Origin: Diadophis punctatus similis
Taxonomy: Eukaryota > Chordata > Lepidosauria > Squamata > Dipsadidae
Assembly: GCA_023053685.1 (NCBI GenBank)
Contig: JALIGW010000002.1
Span: 42,724,720 to 42,788,719 of the forward strand
DNA: 64,000 nt
Direction: 5' to 3'
The first letter of the stretch is position 1. Each line of letters starts with the position of its first letter. The notes beneath the pieces are model-generated. The model was given only the letters and a program-made list of their open reading frames with translations. It had not been told where the DNA came from and did not search any database. Both the position numbers and the translations under genes were made by a program. Below, piece after piece: positions 26,968 through 38,649 of this stretch.

Positions 26968-28557
26968 CTAAAATTAAGTTTGTTTGTCTCTCTACCATTA
27001 GACACAGTAAAACAGTTTTTGGCAAGCACTACCAAACTGTTTTAAAACATTACCTACAACAACAACAGAATCAATATGCTACAGTATTCTGAATCCATAG
27101 CACAAAGCTAACGTCAGGTAAAAACATCCATAAACCTAGAGTAGTCCAATAAGGTTTAAGAAAAGCAAAACAAATATTCTACTGAAGTAGATTTGAACAA
27201 CTTCTTTGCATTTTAACAAGCTGACACAACACTCAGGTGCCTTATTTATGCACAAACAGCAATGGAAGGGTTGCTATTATCAGCTAGTGAAAAACAAGAA
27301 AAATACCAGGGCTAGGCAGACCCCTAAAAGAACTTTCTAATCCAACTGCATGATTCACTCTAGAATTGTTACAGGGGAATTAAGAAACACCCCCCCCAAA
27401 AAAAAGTTTTATTTGTACTCACAATTGTGGGGGTTTTTTTAAGCAAAGAAAACGAAGAAGCAACAGAAAAGTTGTTTTTACAGAATCTGTACTGAACATT
27501 TTATATTGAGGATGTTTTGTTCAGTGACACAAAGCATATATATTCAATAGCGGAATAACCTTAATTTCATTCACTGGCAAATGATGCTAAATCACCATGA
27601 AATCATCAGACAGGATACTTTACTTTTGCACTGTGAGAACATCGCCAACGACTACTGCACGTGAATGCATATTCTTGACAGCATGAGTCATTCTGCTGTG
27701 GAAAGCCTCCAAGACCAAGGATCATCTGAAAGCACTGAAAACCTTGGGGAAGGCAGGAGGAGGTTCTCTTTTATTCCTTTAGTCTGACTTAAACAGTTGA
27801 CTCGAAACTAACCCTGTTAAACAAAGAGAAAACTGAACCCGGGGAGGAAGAGCAACAGTTCTGCTTTCTAGAGCCCTCAGAACAGGTGTTACGTGTAACT
27901 GGAGTCTCCCCGCAGCAGCCCAGGGCGACTACAAATATAAACATAGCTTAATATTTTAAACCTAAGCACACTTCAGACTGACATAATCTCAGAGCGCCGC
28001 GGTAATTCTAGCTGAGCTGCCTCTTCAAAATTTCACGAGCGTGATTTTTTCCCCCCTGATAACATTTGTTACCTATCAAGCAGAAAATAAGCAGAAAACG
28101 GCCCTCCACAGGATCGCGCGCGGACGCCCTTTCAGCACGCTTCGAGTCCCACCTATACTCGGTTTCGCGGGTGATTTACCGGCAAGTTACGGATGATCTA
28201 AGAGATTTTTTTTGCTGACCGTACAAATAGGTCATTAGGGGGGGAAATTAGCTGGAGTCATCACTGAGGCTACATGGATAACCAAGAGAAGCGAGGTCCA
28301 AGCCAATGCCTTTTAGAGCTGCCCAGGCTGACGGCTACGAGAAAAAGTTTGCTCTCTTTTTACAAACAAGTGTCCCCCCCTCCCTCGACACCCACTTACG
28401 CGTACTTGAGGGCGCAAAGCCGCTGGGAGCGTCCGAAAGAGAACTCGCTTGTCCGTTTCCCCGAAGCACCCTTTGGAAAGGAGCACCGGACCCCGACAAT
28501 GCTGCCGTGCCAAACCCCTCAAGACTGCGCCGGTGCTAAAAGTGCGCCGTCTTCCTT

Positions 28558-28566
28558 CCTTACCTG
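28558..28566 (-). other. EFNA5: Splice donor of EFNA5 exon 1
   Basis: On the minus strand the exon ends in CAG at 28564 and the intron begins GTAAGG, a near-perfect U1 donor. Translation runs into a TAA stop two bases later, so splicing is needed for the ephrin frame to continue. Confidence 0.93.
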
Positions 28567-28688
28567 GGATTGGTGCTGTTCCAGTAGACGGCATAGCGAT
28601 CGGCCACCGTTTTGGAACTGGGGTCTTGGCTGAAGACGCACGTCCAGAGCAGCAGAAAGACCAGCGTCAACATCTCCACGTGGAACAT
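28564..28688 (-). CDS. EFNA5: Ephrin-A5, coding part of exon 1 (partial gene)
   Basis: Ephrin-A5 is a GPI-anchored cell-surface ligand of EphA receptors, used in axon guidance, topographic mapping and cell sorting. The minus strand reads MFHVEMLTLVFLLLW... and ends ...RYAVYWNSTNPR, which I recognise as vertebrate ephrin-A5 with only a few changes from the human protein as I remember it. Residues 1-20 are a hydrophobic signal peptide with likely cleavage before QDP. From about residue 27 the receptor-binding domain begins, and N37-S-T is the N-glycosylation sequon. The start at 28688 is the first in-frame ATG and has G at -3. The frame is open further upstream but has no ATG. Coding sequence stops after 41 codons plus two bases at CCCAG|GTAAGG, the same exon 1 boundary (phase 2, inside the Arg codon) that I recall for the family. 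The remaining exons, with the rest of the domain and the GPI signal, lie outside the window. Confidence 0.96.
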
Positions 28689-30151
28689 CACTCCCCGCCA
28701 CAAGACAAGGCGAAGTGGCAGACAGAGAAGCTGCGAGCGCGGGTGCGTCTTTTCAAAAAAATAAACAAGGACAAGAACAAAGGAAAACACCGAGAGAAGC
28801 GGAGGAGGAGGTGGATGAAAGAAAAAGGAAAAGGAAAGAAGGAAGGACGAACCACAGAAAGTCACAGGACACACACAAAGAGAAAAGTACAAGGGAAACG
28901 AGGAGGCTTGAGGAGATCCCCGCCGAAAAAAAGCCGGTCCCGAGGAGAGATCCTTAGTAGGGAGCCTGAGTGCCCCGATAGGGGGAGCTGGGCGACGAGC
29001 CGGGCAGCAGCAGCAGCAGACGGCGGCGGCGAAGGAGAAGGCGGGAGGTGCTCATTCACGGCGGCGAGTCCTGTGTGGAGCCTAAGGCGAGACATGCACC
29101 GGCCCTGCCCCCGTTCAGCGCTGGTATGGGCGGCTCCGTCGTCCTGGCTTCCCCTCCCCTCGGAAAGGGCTGCTCTCCCCCCGCCCCGCGCTCTCCCTCT
29201 CTGGGACTTTCTTCTTTCCGCCTTTTGGCGCGAAGGGTCCGAGGGAGCGGAGAAGGAGGCCGGCGGGGAGAAGGAGCTGCTGCGGCAAAGCTTCTGAGGC
29301 GGCAGCTGACGGCCGCCCGGGCTCGCTTATCTCGGGCTGCTGCTGCTGCCGCTGCGGGAGGCCGGAGTTGAAGCGCCTGGCTCGCTCTGGGAGGGATGCT
29401 CCGGTTCCTCTTCTTTGGCTGACGGATGGAGGAAAACCCGGCCGGAATCCACGGACCCAGAACCGGCGCCGGCAAAGGGGAGAGAGGATCGAGAGGAGTT
29501 TGAAATCCCAACCGACTCGCTTCTGGAAGGGGTGCTCGGAAAAGAGAGAATGAGAAGCGGGAGAAAGTGGGAGAAAGGACGTCTTCCAGCTCTCGGGGCT
29601 TCTTTCGTTGGGAGGGCGAGGAAGCAGCTTTTCCGCTCCCCGGGAGGTGGGAGCTGGCGGTCTCTCCTTCAAGCTTCGCCAAGTGGCTCCGGGAGCGACG
29701 CGAGGTCCGAGTCCCTGGAATGTCAACTTTGCGAAAGAGGGAGGCGGCGGTGGGATTAAAATAAAACGGGGGGGGGGGAGAAGAGGTCGAGGAAACCCCG
29801 CAGACGCCTACATCAGAGGGCGAGCGAGAAAGGCAGGGCGATGGGGGGGGGAGAGGAAGAAAGCTTTCCGGGGTTTGCCCGGCAGGCAGCTGCTCCCCGC
29901 TCTCAGAAATCGCTTCGGCGGGAGTGGAAAGAAGCGGGGGAGCGCCTCTCTCCCCGGTCCTCCAAGCAAATGAAAGAAAAGTCGAATGCAGCGGCTGGCA
30001 GGCAGGGACCGCGAGGAGCAGCCAGGATTGGAGGAGCAGAAGTCAACACTGCCAAAGAGGAGGAAGGAAAGGGGAGGGGGGTCTTTAAATAGTCACGCCC
30101 ACTTTTTCTCTCTTTTTTTTGTGCAACGACCGGTTTCCCCCCCCCCCCCCG

Positions 30152-30158
30152 TATAAAT
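30152..30158 (+). promoter_or_regulatory. TATAAAT box facing away from EFNA5
   Basis: TATAAAT follows a 14-base C run inside the CpG island, on the strand opposite to EFNA5. It could support upstream antisense transcription starting near 30180. Sequence alone does not show that it is used. Confidence 0.25.
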
Positions 30159-31176
30159 CGTCAGCAGTCACCAAGGAAAAGCGGGGATGCTCGCGGGATG
30201 GCTGTCTGTGGGCAACAGAGGGGCTGCGTAGATGCTCTATGCGGGGACCGTAGCAGACATCCTACATGTGTATGCGTGTCAGGTTTGGAAGCCTCCGTTT
30301 TATGTCGCTGCGTGTGCACAGAAACGGAGCAAGCGGCTGGCTTGGGAGGGAAAGCGCCGCTGGTAGATCATGTGGGGTTTTTGCATGCAGTTTACTTGTT
30401 GTGGGGGGAGGAGGAAGCTCGGAGCAGCCAGTCAGAGCCCAGATTGTTTGCTTATTGATTGCTTTTCCCCTTTTTCTTTCCCTCCAACCCGATTGGACTC
30501 CGATCTTATCAAAAGAGGCGTCTCCTTCGCCTCGTGGCCCGCCCTTACACCGAGCAGACTCGCCCACCTTCTGAAAACCTGACTAATTGAATTACACGAA
30601 GTGGTTTCTTGATGCAGCAGGTAACCGTTTCCGTGGGGGGGGGGGGACTGCGAAGCAGAATTGCAGGGCGATGCCTGGTGTAGGCTCTTGCCTCTTCCCG
30701 CTCCCCCGTGGAAAGGGAGGTGGAGGGAGAACCAAGCGAAAGCCATTCGCCCAGATCTGGGAGGAAGGAATGCGGCACCGGCTGCTGAAGGAAGCGATCA
30801 TCTGCCGAGATCCGTGGAATTTCACCCGAAACTGCCAGCTTAATCTGGCTCTTTTGAGTGTGATCTGTTTTTAAAGGGACGGGAGGGAGGGAGGGAGAAA
30901 TGAGCTTAACTATCTGGTAAACAATTTGCCTGGAATCTTCTGTTCCCGATATTGGAAGTGGATCTCTTGCTAAAAAGCAGGTCAATCCTGGAGGTTTGCA
31001 TAAGACTGTTAAAAAATAAATACTATTTGCTCGATCTGCACCTATATTTGCGGGTCTCCACTCTCCAGGCCTTTCCGGGCTGTTGAGTTGAAGTGCCGTC
31101 TCCCACTCTTGAGAAAACTACAGTACCTGCCTGCCTACACCCTGCTCTCTTTTTCAAGGGTCTGCCAGCTACCTGA

Positions 31177-31497
31177 CTTCTTTCCAAAATAGCAGGTGAT
31201 CTTTCCAAAATATTCAATTTTACAAAGATCACAGAGGACAGTGCTTTAACTCTTGTCTTATTCCTGGGTGGGGACAAAGCAAACTCAGATGACATGGCAG
31301 AAAAAATTATGTCAGAGCAGGCTGATGCCATGTCATGGTTTGATGCAAGAGGTAATGTCAGAACACGTGCTGCTGAGAGAGAAATTGTGGACCTTGGCAA
31401 GTCCCATTTCATCAGCTTTGTTCCCAGGACAGACATCTTAGTGTCTGCAGACAGATGGCATTTGTATGCTGCCCCTCTAGTGAGCCAGCTCAGGTGA
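31177..31497 (+). CDS. Unidentified open frame, 107 codons (67 from first ATG)
   Basis: A continuous frame runs from just after a stop at 31174 to a TGA ending at 31497. The first ATG is at 31294, with G at -3 and G at +4. The predicted peptide looks protein-like (DKANSDDMAEKIMSEQ, then WFDARGNVRTRAAEREIV), with balanced charge, unlike chance frames elsewhere here. I do not recognise it. The minus strand is also open over 31023-31436, so coding direction is not certain, and no intron or promoter structure is evident. It could be a fragment of a transposon protein, a retrocopy, or chance. Confidence 0.2.
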   Translation, partial: LLSKIAGDLSKIFNFTKITEDSALTLVLFLGGDKANSDDMAEKIMSEQADAMSWFDARGNVRTRAAEREIVDLGKSHFISFVPRTDILVSADRWHLYAAPLVSQLR

Positions 31498-31699
31498 CCT
31501 TTCTCCAGAAAGCAATTTTAAGGCGTTGTACTTTTATATGGATCCACCCATCACCCTTTCACATAAATAAAAACAACAACACCACCCCAGTGGAGACCAA
31601 AACCCCAGGCCAATAACTTAACAATAAACACTGCTCCACAAGTTATAAGTGGAACTTTTACCATACAAGAAAATAAATTAGGAAGGGAGTGCAATTAAT

Positions 31700-31778
31700 T
31701 GTACCACCATTGAGCATCACTCTGTAAGTGAGATCGGCAGTCTCTAAACTTGATATATAAATAAATAAAATAAAATAA
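31700..31778 (+). mobile_element. LINE 3' terminal tail
   Basis: 'gtgagatcggcagtctctaaacttga' followed by 'tatataaataaataaaataaaata' is a decayed version of the squamate LINE terminus also seen at 21815-21888 and 18540-18575. Confidence 0.4.
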
Positions 31779-33594
31779 ATCATCTTAAAGGAATATAGCC
31801 TGCTTTGTGTCCGTTCTTTTGGCAACTTGGGGAAAGACACTCAATACATTTTGGGCAGGGGTTTTCCTCCCTGCTTTCTAACAGCATTGCTTTTAATTCT
31901 GTGAGAAATGTTCTTTCAAGTGTAACAAAATAGTTTTTCAGCAATCGCCCCCTCCCCTAGAAGTATGTGTTTTTAACTGCTCTGTCTCTGGCTATAATTT
32001 TTTGAAGCTTCCCAGTTGTTTCAAAGTGCCCATGTTCCCTCTAGTGGTGAATTGTAAGACAACACCTGAGGCATTTCTAATAAGGGATTGCACTGAGTTT
32101 ATTTCAATCAGTTTGCCTATACCAGGTAAGATATACTTCAGTATTTTAAAAAAATCCACTAAGAGTTGCTAAAAAATATGGAATAACCTTTTCAGATAAT
32201 CTAAGAATAGGAAAGGTTTTGAGAATGCAAATCTACCAAAATATATTTCATATGGAGAGGGTGATTCAAATTAATACCATAATAGACGTAAATAAAGATA
32301 GCAAATATAATATTTACTGACTGATGACACAGATTGAAACAGAAAAGCATGCCACAGTATTCTGCATTATAGTTTTCCATATTGCTGAAGCTGGGTTTTT
32401 TGCCTTGTAACTATGCCTAAAATGGCCACTATAGAGTTAAGCCAGTGTAGTGATAAATTATTAACAGGATAACAGGTTACAAGCAAAATGCAATTGTCAT
32501 AGTTCTATTTTCAAGCAGTTGACATTAAAGAATAAACAGAAGCAGTAGCACAATAACTTTGGATCCATTATCCTTCCCCCCCCCCAAGGAAAGTAACATA
32601 GCTTTCAGATTGGCAAGTGCCACTACAAAACAATTCATATGGGTTTATTGACTTAAAGTTGTTCATTTATCTATTAATCTATGTGCCTTTCATTATGATG
32701 CAATTAAACAATTATTGGAGCTACTTATTTTTGCCAATATCTTTGACTTTTGCCTATAATTAGAATCATAAGATACGTTAAGAAGTGGTTTACTTTGCAT
32801 GAATATGCATTAAAAAATTGAAATAAAGAATTTTCACTGAGGAATACGAACAAATATAACACAATAGTTGCAAAGCTTCCCCTTGCCACTCTGTAACAAT
32901 CAACAAATACTTCCATGGAATTTCTTCCTTAGCTAAAATGAAAAATAAACAAAAGGGACCTACTTTTGAAATTATTTTACAAGCCATGTCTTATATCTAG
33001 AGTGCATGACATACCGATAGTAGTTGCTAATAGGACATAAATGCAGAAGACAATTCTTTTAAAATGGAATAATATATTTTGACAGATTTTTAATACTGAA
33101 CATAAAAATGCCTTGCACTGAATTAGTTCACTGATCCACTTACCTTCTATTATTTTTCATTTCTTGAACTGGTCTGAAGATTCACATTTAAGCTACTGTG
33201 CTGTTTGAAGAGGGCTTATTGATTCCCATCTTTTACCATTTTAATTAAGGATGCAGAATGGGGAAAATAAAGCAGAAGAAAGAAAAGTTGAAGGCTACCT
33301 GATACTAGCCAATCAGCCCAAAATAGTCCATGCTTGAAGTATTGTTGAAAGGGAACTACTTGCCTTTTGACTTGGTAACATACACAATAATAAACTAGGC
33401 CTATGAACACATGGCCAATAATATTGAGGTTGTATGAAGAATATTTATTCTGTTTTTGCATCTGCGTGCATGCAAAATTCATTTTTCCGGAAGTGAAGCT
33501 GACAAAACACAAAAAGGACATTATGTTTCAAAAGTATATTGTACAGTTCACTATTAAAAGTCTCAGAAGTCTTTCATTTTGGCATTAATTTTTT

Positions 33595-33662
33595 AGAAAG
33601 GTAGCCATGTTAGTTTGTTTCAGTCAATGAAGTAGCATCTTAAAGACTTAACATATTTGGTT
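33595..33662 (+). mobile_element. Fragment of a widespread amniote repeat
   Basis: 'gtagccatgttagt' ... 'gtagcatcttaaagacttaac' is a degraded form of a very common reptile/amniote interspersed repeat with 'gtagcaccttaaagactaac' in its consensus. I recognise the phrase but cannot assign the family. Confidence 0.35.
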
Positions 33663-36026
33663 AAATAACTCCGCATAATCTCTTGTCTTATATGATAATA
33701 AAGAAAGAGAAAGATTTCCCGTGGCAGCCAAAAAAAAGTGGGGGTTGATTTCCACAGTTCCTGGGATCAACTCAGCTCTTGCATCCTCAATATAAACTTG
33801 CAAGTGCACTGGATCTTGGTTACAATAGTTATCTGTGCCTTGTGGTTGAAGGGGCAGCACAGTAGGGGAAAAAAGTCAGCAAGTGAGAAGGCAAAGTGAG
33901 TAAGTTCTTCGCCTTCATCTCGCAGAGATAAGATGAAAGCAAACAACTTACTGACTGCCTTCCCACTTGCTGGCTTAAAATCTCAAAGGTTGGGGAAAAT
34001 GAGAAATTCCCCATTCAGCCCTAAGATTTGCAAGAAGCAGAAGTTACCTTAAAACGATTTCCATCACAGGAGCAGGTTCCCTCTAAATATCAGCATGGAC
34101 TTCTGCAGAGTGTTTCGGCTGCCATGGGGAAGGAAAAAAAAACAGGTATGTGTCAATCTTTATTGTCACTTTATTAAAGTAAGGAAACTCTTTTAGAAAG
34201 CTGCCTGCTCTGGTATAGATTTTGATTGCTTGACACTGAACACTTGAATGTCTTTTTTTTAAAAAAAGATAAAGACTCCCTCTGGCCAAGAACTGATTCC
34301 CAGTTCTTTTGGAATACACAAGACATTTTGTGTTTGCTAAAGAGGGTTTTCAGAAAACGACTTGAGGGGAATGTTTGAAAATTAATTGTAGGGCGACATG
34401 AATAATCATGAATAGCATCATTAAATTTTTCTATTTATTAATGTATAATAAAGGACAAAACATTACATTTTTCTGGCTTAATATCCATGGGAAAATGGCT
34501 TATCAAAATCTAGAACGATTTCATTTCTCTCACCAGAGATTAGCAGCTAGTTGGGAGCTAGAAACTTCAAAGGTATAACAGTGGAAGGCAGGGCAACTCA
34601 GCCGTATACCATCTAATCACATTTCTCCAGTATACCAAGTTTACTGTATTCCTTTTCAGTGAGTTCAGATATTGAAAGGCATCAGACTTCACCTAAGCCA
34701 ATAATATGAGAAGCAGAGGGAGGGAGAGTCATATAAGTGTGCTAGGATGTTTTGAAAAGAAGCTGAATAATTATAGATTTGAAGTTCCACACAATATCAT
34801 CATTATAATATAATTGGTTTGCACATCTGTTGGGAGCAGAGGGATACATCCAAGCAGAAGCAGAAGATCCTTGTCTGTCTCCTCATACGAATGTTTTTAA
34901 AGAGACGTTTCAGATGTACCTTCATTGTTTCAATCATCAGAACGTGTAGCAGCTGCAGTGCTGATTCTAAAGCTTCTTTCTGAGATGCGTGAACATAACT
35001 GGAGCTTTGCAGAACATGAGTGCACAGCCGTCAAGAGCTGCATAATGATTGATAAATTGTAACAGACAAAAGTTAATTAAAAGAATTCACAAGTCAGGCA
35101 TCTAAATGAAAATGCTAGTAGCTTTTACAAAGTTGTGCATTATCTTTTTTATGAAAGCATGTGTGGTAATATAAATAAAAAAGGATTTTGCCTTTACTAG
35201 TGTGACAGTCTTAATCAGAAGGAGATCTAGAGGAAGCAGGAAAAAATGACTTCAATACAGAGGACATAGCTGACATTAGATATTGCCTATTACACATAAA
35301 GTTTTCTGTAAAAGAACTGATGTTATCTAACATGCAAATAATAGACTTTACTTTACAAAAGGAAATAAAATCATCCTTCTGACAGCCCTATTAACTCCAC
35401 TTTTGCAAATAAGGATCAAGTAATAGTATAAAAATTAAATTGGGTAACAATGTACTGAATGTTATAATCTGATCTTAATTAGCATATTTACTTAAAGAAC
35501 AATGGTGCCGAGAGACATTTGTATGGTGCATATGTTACAATGGCCTTCTCCCTTGTCATTCAAATACACAGAGGAAGCTTGCTTAAATAAAATCAGGCTG
35601 CTGATCCACCAAACCCACCAGTGTGCTTTATGGTCATTGATTGTAGTTATTGCCAGCCTAACTATATAAGGTTGACTCACAATACTACTTCTTACAGTTC
35701 TCTTCAGTGCAGTTCAGTGTTTCAAGTGCTTTGCCTTTAAGGAACCAAGGGCTAATTTTTATATTTATTAACAAAAATAGCTGGAATTGAGGTATCTGCC
35801 AGTGCAATAAAAAAAGGGCTAAGGTGGCAGCTGCCACTGACACCCTGTATGGATATCCCTAGAAGTTACTATAGCTCTTTGCTGTCTGAGAATGTAATAT
35901 GCTTTAATAATGGTCAGAATGCATATATCTGGTTTTGTACAGCAAGGGAAAAGGCCAGGGGTCACATACAAAGGGTTGAGGGACATTGGGACTTCCTGGT
36001 TTGAAATTGTATTTCAGTACTGTATG
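33663..36026. other. Intergenic DNA
   Basis: No supported gene. A stretch around 34900-35110 is less AT-rich, with non-repetitive texture and TTAATTAA-type motifs, so it is a reasonable place to look for a conserved non-coding element. Confidence 0.45.
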
Positions 36027-36237
36027 TACAGTAGGACCACTGGTCACGAACACTTCTGACCACAACCAAATCGGGTTCCGACCAAAAAATTCACTTTTTC
36101 ATGGCCAATTTCCCCTTCCGCTCCATTTTTTTTTTGTTAAGCGCCAAATTTCCAAAATTAGGTTTGGGTCATGACCAAATCGGGTCATGACCAAAGTTAT
36201 GGAACGAATTATGGTCGTGACCAGAGGTTCTACTGTA
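36027..36237. mobile_element. MITE with mariner-like TA ends
   Basis: Left end TACAGTAGGACCACTGGTCA and right end TGACCAGAGGTTCTACTGTA are reverse complements apart from a few changes. Inside, further sub-terminal repeats of GGTCATGACCAAA and its variants occur. TA at both edges suggests a TA target site (Tc1/mariner style). It is 211 bp and non-coding. Confidence 0.85.
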
Positions 36238-36318
36238 CTTGGTTTTGATAAAAAAAAGTAGGTACTGCTGAGAAATAAGAGAATTTTAGAAGAGCATGAC
36301 CTGAGATTTGGATGGCAT

Positions 36319-36485
36319 CAGCGGTGGGTTGCTCCTGGTTCGGCCCAGTCCTGCAAACCGGTAGCACTGGTGGTGGGAAGCTCCGCCCACCCACCTGGGA
36401 CACTTCTGCGTATGCGTAGAAGCATCGAGCGAGGGAGCGAGCACATGCGCAAACCAGTAGCAACGGGTTTTAGAACCCACTACTG
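36319..36485. mobile_element. hAT-like MITE, 167 bp, with 8-bp TSD
   Basis: Starts CAGCGGTGGGTT and ends AACCCACTACTG, inverted ends of the CAG...CTG hAT type. The exact 8-bp target duplication GATGGCAT flanks it at 36311-36318 and 36486-36493. The same family is found at 50697-50842 and, more distantly, 53385-53726. The interior has CpG-rich GCGCATGC-like motifs and a CTCCGCCCACCCACC block, and no coding capacity. Confidence 0.95.
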
Positions 36486-36493
36486 GATGGCAT

Positions 36494-38639
36494 GGATTTT
36501 TATGGTATGATAAAGCTAAGGTTAATATGGATTTTAAAAATAACTATATTGGAAGTGTCATAATTAAGAACATGGAATAGATACCAACCCAAATTGTGCC
36601 TTTGTGGCTCTCGGCACAAGAAGCATTATAAAGAAAAGAATCAGGCAAAGAGAGATAATTAACACATAGAGAGATATTGAAAGCATGGAGAATATAAGAT
36701 AAAATCAAGAAATCAATTGCAAAAATATTCAGCTTTCAAACGTTTTCATGTGGAAAGTTAAGAGAAAGATTTAAGGTAGCTAAGGGGGACATTTGGAACT
36801 GAACAGCATAAGACAGATTTTGAAGTTGAATTATATACAAACTTTATGAACATGTAATTACTAAAGTATATAACCTTTGTTGAAATTTGAATTGGAAGAA
36901 TAAGTGAAAGTGCATAATAACATGACCTAATATATTGGGAACAATTGGAAAATATGTGGCTGAAAGGACTGAAATTTACATTAACATTTAAAAGATAATT
37001 TGTATAATGATGTACCATTGGCAGATGAGTCCTGAAAAAATATTTAGTATGAATAATGGTGCTTCAAATCTACTAGAACTGTGAAAAGCATGAAAGGTCT
37101 TTTTATCAAGTTTAGTGGACTTGTAAAAAAAAATGGGGGTACACTGCATATCTAATGCCAGTCCAAAAGTTTTAATACACCATCTTTGCCAATGTTATAT
37201 TATTGTGCACATTCTTTTTGCTGCCTTTTTGTTTAATCTTATTTGAAAATAAAATCCCATAAGAAAATCCCATTGGAATAGTCCATAATGCACATTTATG
37301 CATCCATTCATTTGATGTCTGTTTCTTAATTGATGGTGGGAGCCATAATTTGTTGAAAACAATCTTGGATCAGCCCTGTGGAGTCAACACCAGACATGGA
37401 AACAAAGAGTACTGAAAAAAAAAACCCAAGACTTAAGGTGGCAATCCTTAGGCAAATGTTGGAATTAAATCACAATAGTTCTGTTTGCATCGTATCCTAC
37501 GTTCAGAAATAAGGCTTAGCTAAAACAAGGAGCATATCAATAGCTTGTCTCTAAGTAATGAAAGAACTCTGCCTTTGGACTGCGGGTTTTTTGTTCAAAT
37601 GAAGTGAATTAAGGCAAGGGTCAGCTCACTGGTATGAGATGCCCATTGCATGCCACAATAATGCCCATGCCTTCTCCTAATTAAATTGCCTCGGATGTCA
37701 CAGGATTATAAACATGGCTAATAGCAGCTAATTACAACATTAAAGTAGTCATGTACAACAAAAAGCAGCATAGCACAATGTCTGATTCTTCTCTGGGGGG
37801 TGGATGGTTAAGTCCCTTTTAAGGACTGGGTGGCGAGATGGACTGAAAACTTTCACTACCAATGGAAATAAAATATATCAATATTATAGACTCCAAAAGT
37901 GTTTCCATTTCTTGCAAACTATGCACTCACCATTTCACCATTCTTCATTTTTCAACTTTGTTTCTGCAGGCATTGTATACTTCAGTGACAAGGTTCAACA
38001 AAACTGCAGATTAATTCATAACAGTATTTTTGACAACCAAGATATCACATTTTATTTTGCTTTTAATATTACCGCATTGCATATTCTATGAAATGGGTAG
38101 TAAAATCAATTCGTCATTATTCATAGTATTTAAATGACCGTATTTAAGTTTAAAACCAAGCATTTATATGTGATTCTGATTCTCTTTTTAAAAGCTGCAT
38201 TTACATGATTTTGGCCATAAACAGCTCTGAGCACTTCAAGGAATGCATGGATAAGGTCATCAACAACAAAATAGCTACAGTATGTGTATTTCTCATATAT
38301 TAACACATTTGAAGAAGCAAAGCCCGAAGCATCTGTTATGTACATACATGCAGCCAAATTATTTTGCTCTGACTCTGCATTTCTGAGAACTTGAGGCCAA
38401 ACAATTGTATCTGTGTAACATAATTAATTGGATTATATGCATAATAATGTTCCTACTTCACAGAGATACTTCTTTTTAGTTAAAAACATTTCACAAAAAT
38501 ATTCCTCATGACATTGACTTGTGTGAAAACCACAGAATAAAATGTGGCGCCCATTTAGATTCACATTTAATCATTTCAGTACTTTACATATATTTGAATG
38601 CTAGTGTTCTCTAATTATACATTATTATGTATATTTTAA
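36494..38639. other. Intergenic DNA
   Basis: No supported gene or repeat. The block near 37600-37760 (balanced composition, TTAATTAAATTGCC-like words) is a candidate for a conserved non-coding element. Confidence 0.45.
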
Positions 38640-38649
38640 ATTTTCAATT

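Larger units (their letters stand above)
21889..28049. other. EFNA5: AT-rich intronic DNA up to the CpG island
   Basis: Apart from the CA array and the inverted repeat at 26886-26967, no element is recognised. The longest open frame (26180-26614, 144 codons) has the cysteine- and phenylalanine-rich composition of translated AT-rich DNA and no domain I know. Approaching 28 kb the base composition rises steadily toward the island. Confidence 0.5.
1..28563 (-). other. EFNA5: EFNA5 intron 1, 5' portion
   Basis: From the exon 1 donor to the window edge there is no second ephrin-A5 exon: no reading frame resembles the conserved continuation of the receptor-binding domain. A first intron of tens to hundreds of kilobases is normal for this gene in vertebrates. 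The content is AT-rich DNA with scattered repeats listed separately. If the gene is intact in this genome, all of it is transcribed on the minus strand as part of the pre-mRNA. Confidence 0.85.
28050..30850 (-). promoter_or_regulatory. EFNA5: CpG island: EFNA5 promoter, 5' UTR and exon 1
   Basis: This GC- and CpG-rich block stands out sharply from the AT-rich sequence on both sides and contains the ephrin-A5 start codon. Sequence above 28688 is the 5' leader and promoter, but the transcription start cannot be placed from sequence alone. The leader side has trinucleotide runs (CAG and CGG units near 29005-29030, CTG units near 29337-29355). A minus-strand CCAAT box lies at 30027-30031. GGGCGTG with an AT-rich TATTTAA on the minus strand lies near 30083-30102. 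There are several GC-box-like tracts, a C run at 30137-30150 and a G run at 30637-30647. Long open frames here on both strands are a by-product of few AT-rich stop codons and are not called as genes. Confidence 0.85.
30851..33594. other. Upstream flank of EFNA5
   Basis: Contains the unidentified open frame and the LINE tail listed separately. Otherwise no gene or repeat that I can name. Confidence 0.5.

Noticed and set aside
28560..28892. A longer 110-residue ephrin-A5 N-terminus starting at 28892
   Set aside because: The codon at 28892-28890 on the minus strand is TTG, not ATG. The first in-frame ATG is at 28688, and it gives the expected signal peptide.
28449..29726. Long open frames (up to 282 codons) on both strands of the CpG island
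   Set aside because: GC-rich DNA has few stops. The frames are low complexity (Arg, Pro, Ala, Gly), overlap each other, and match no family I know.
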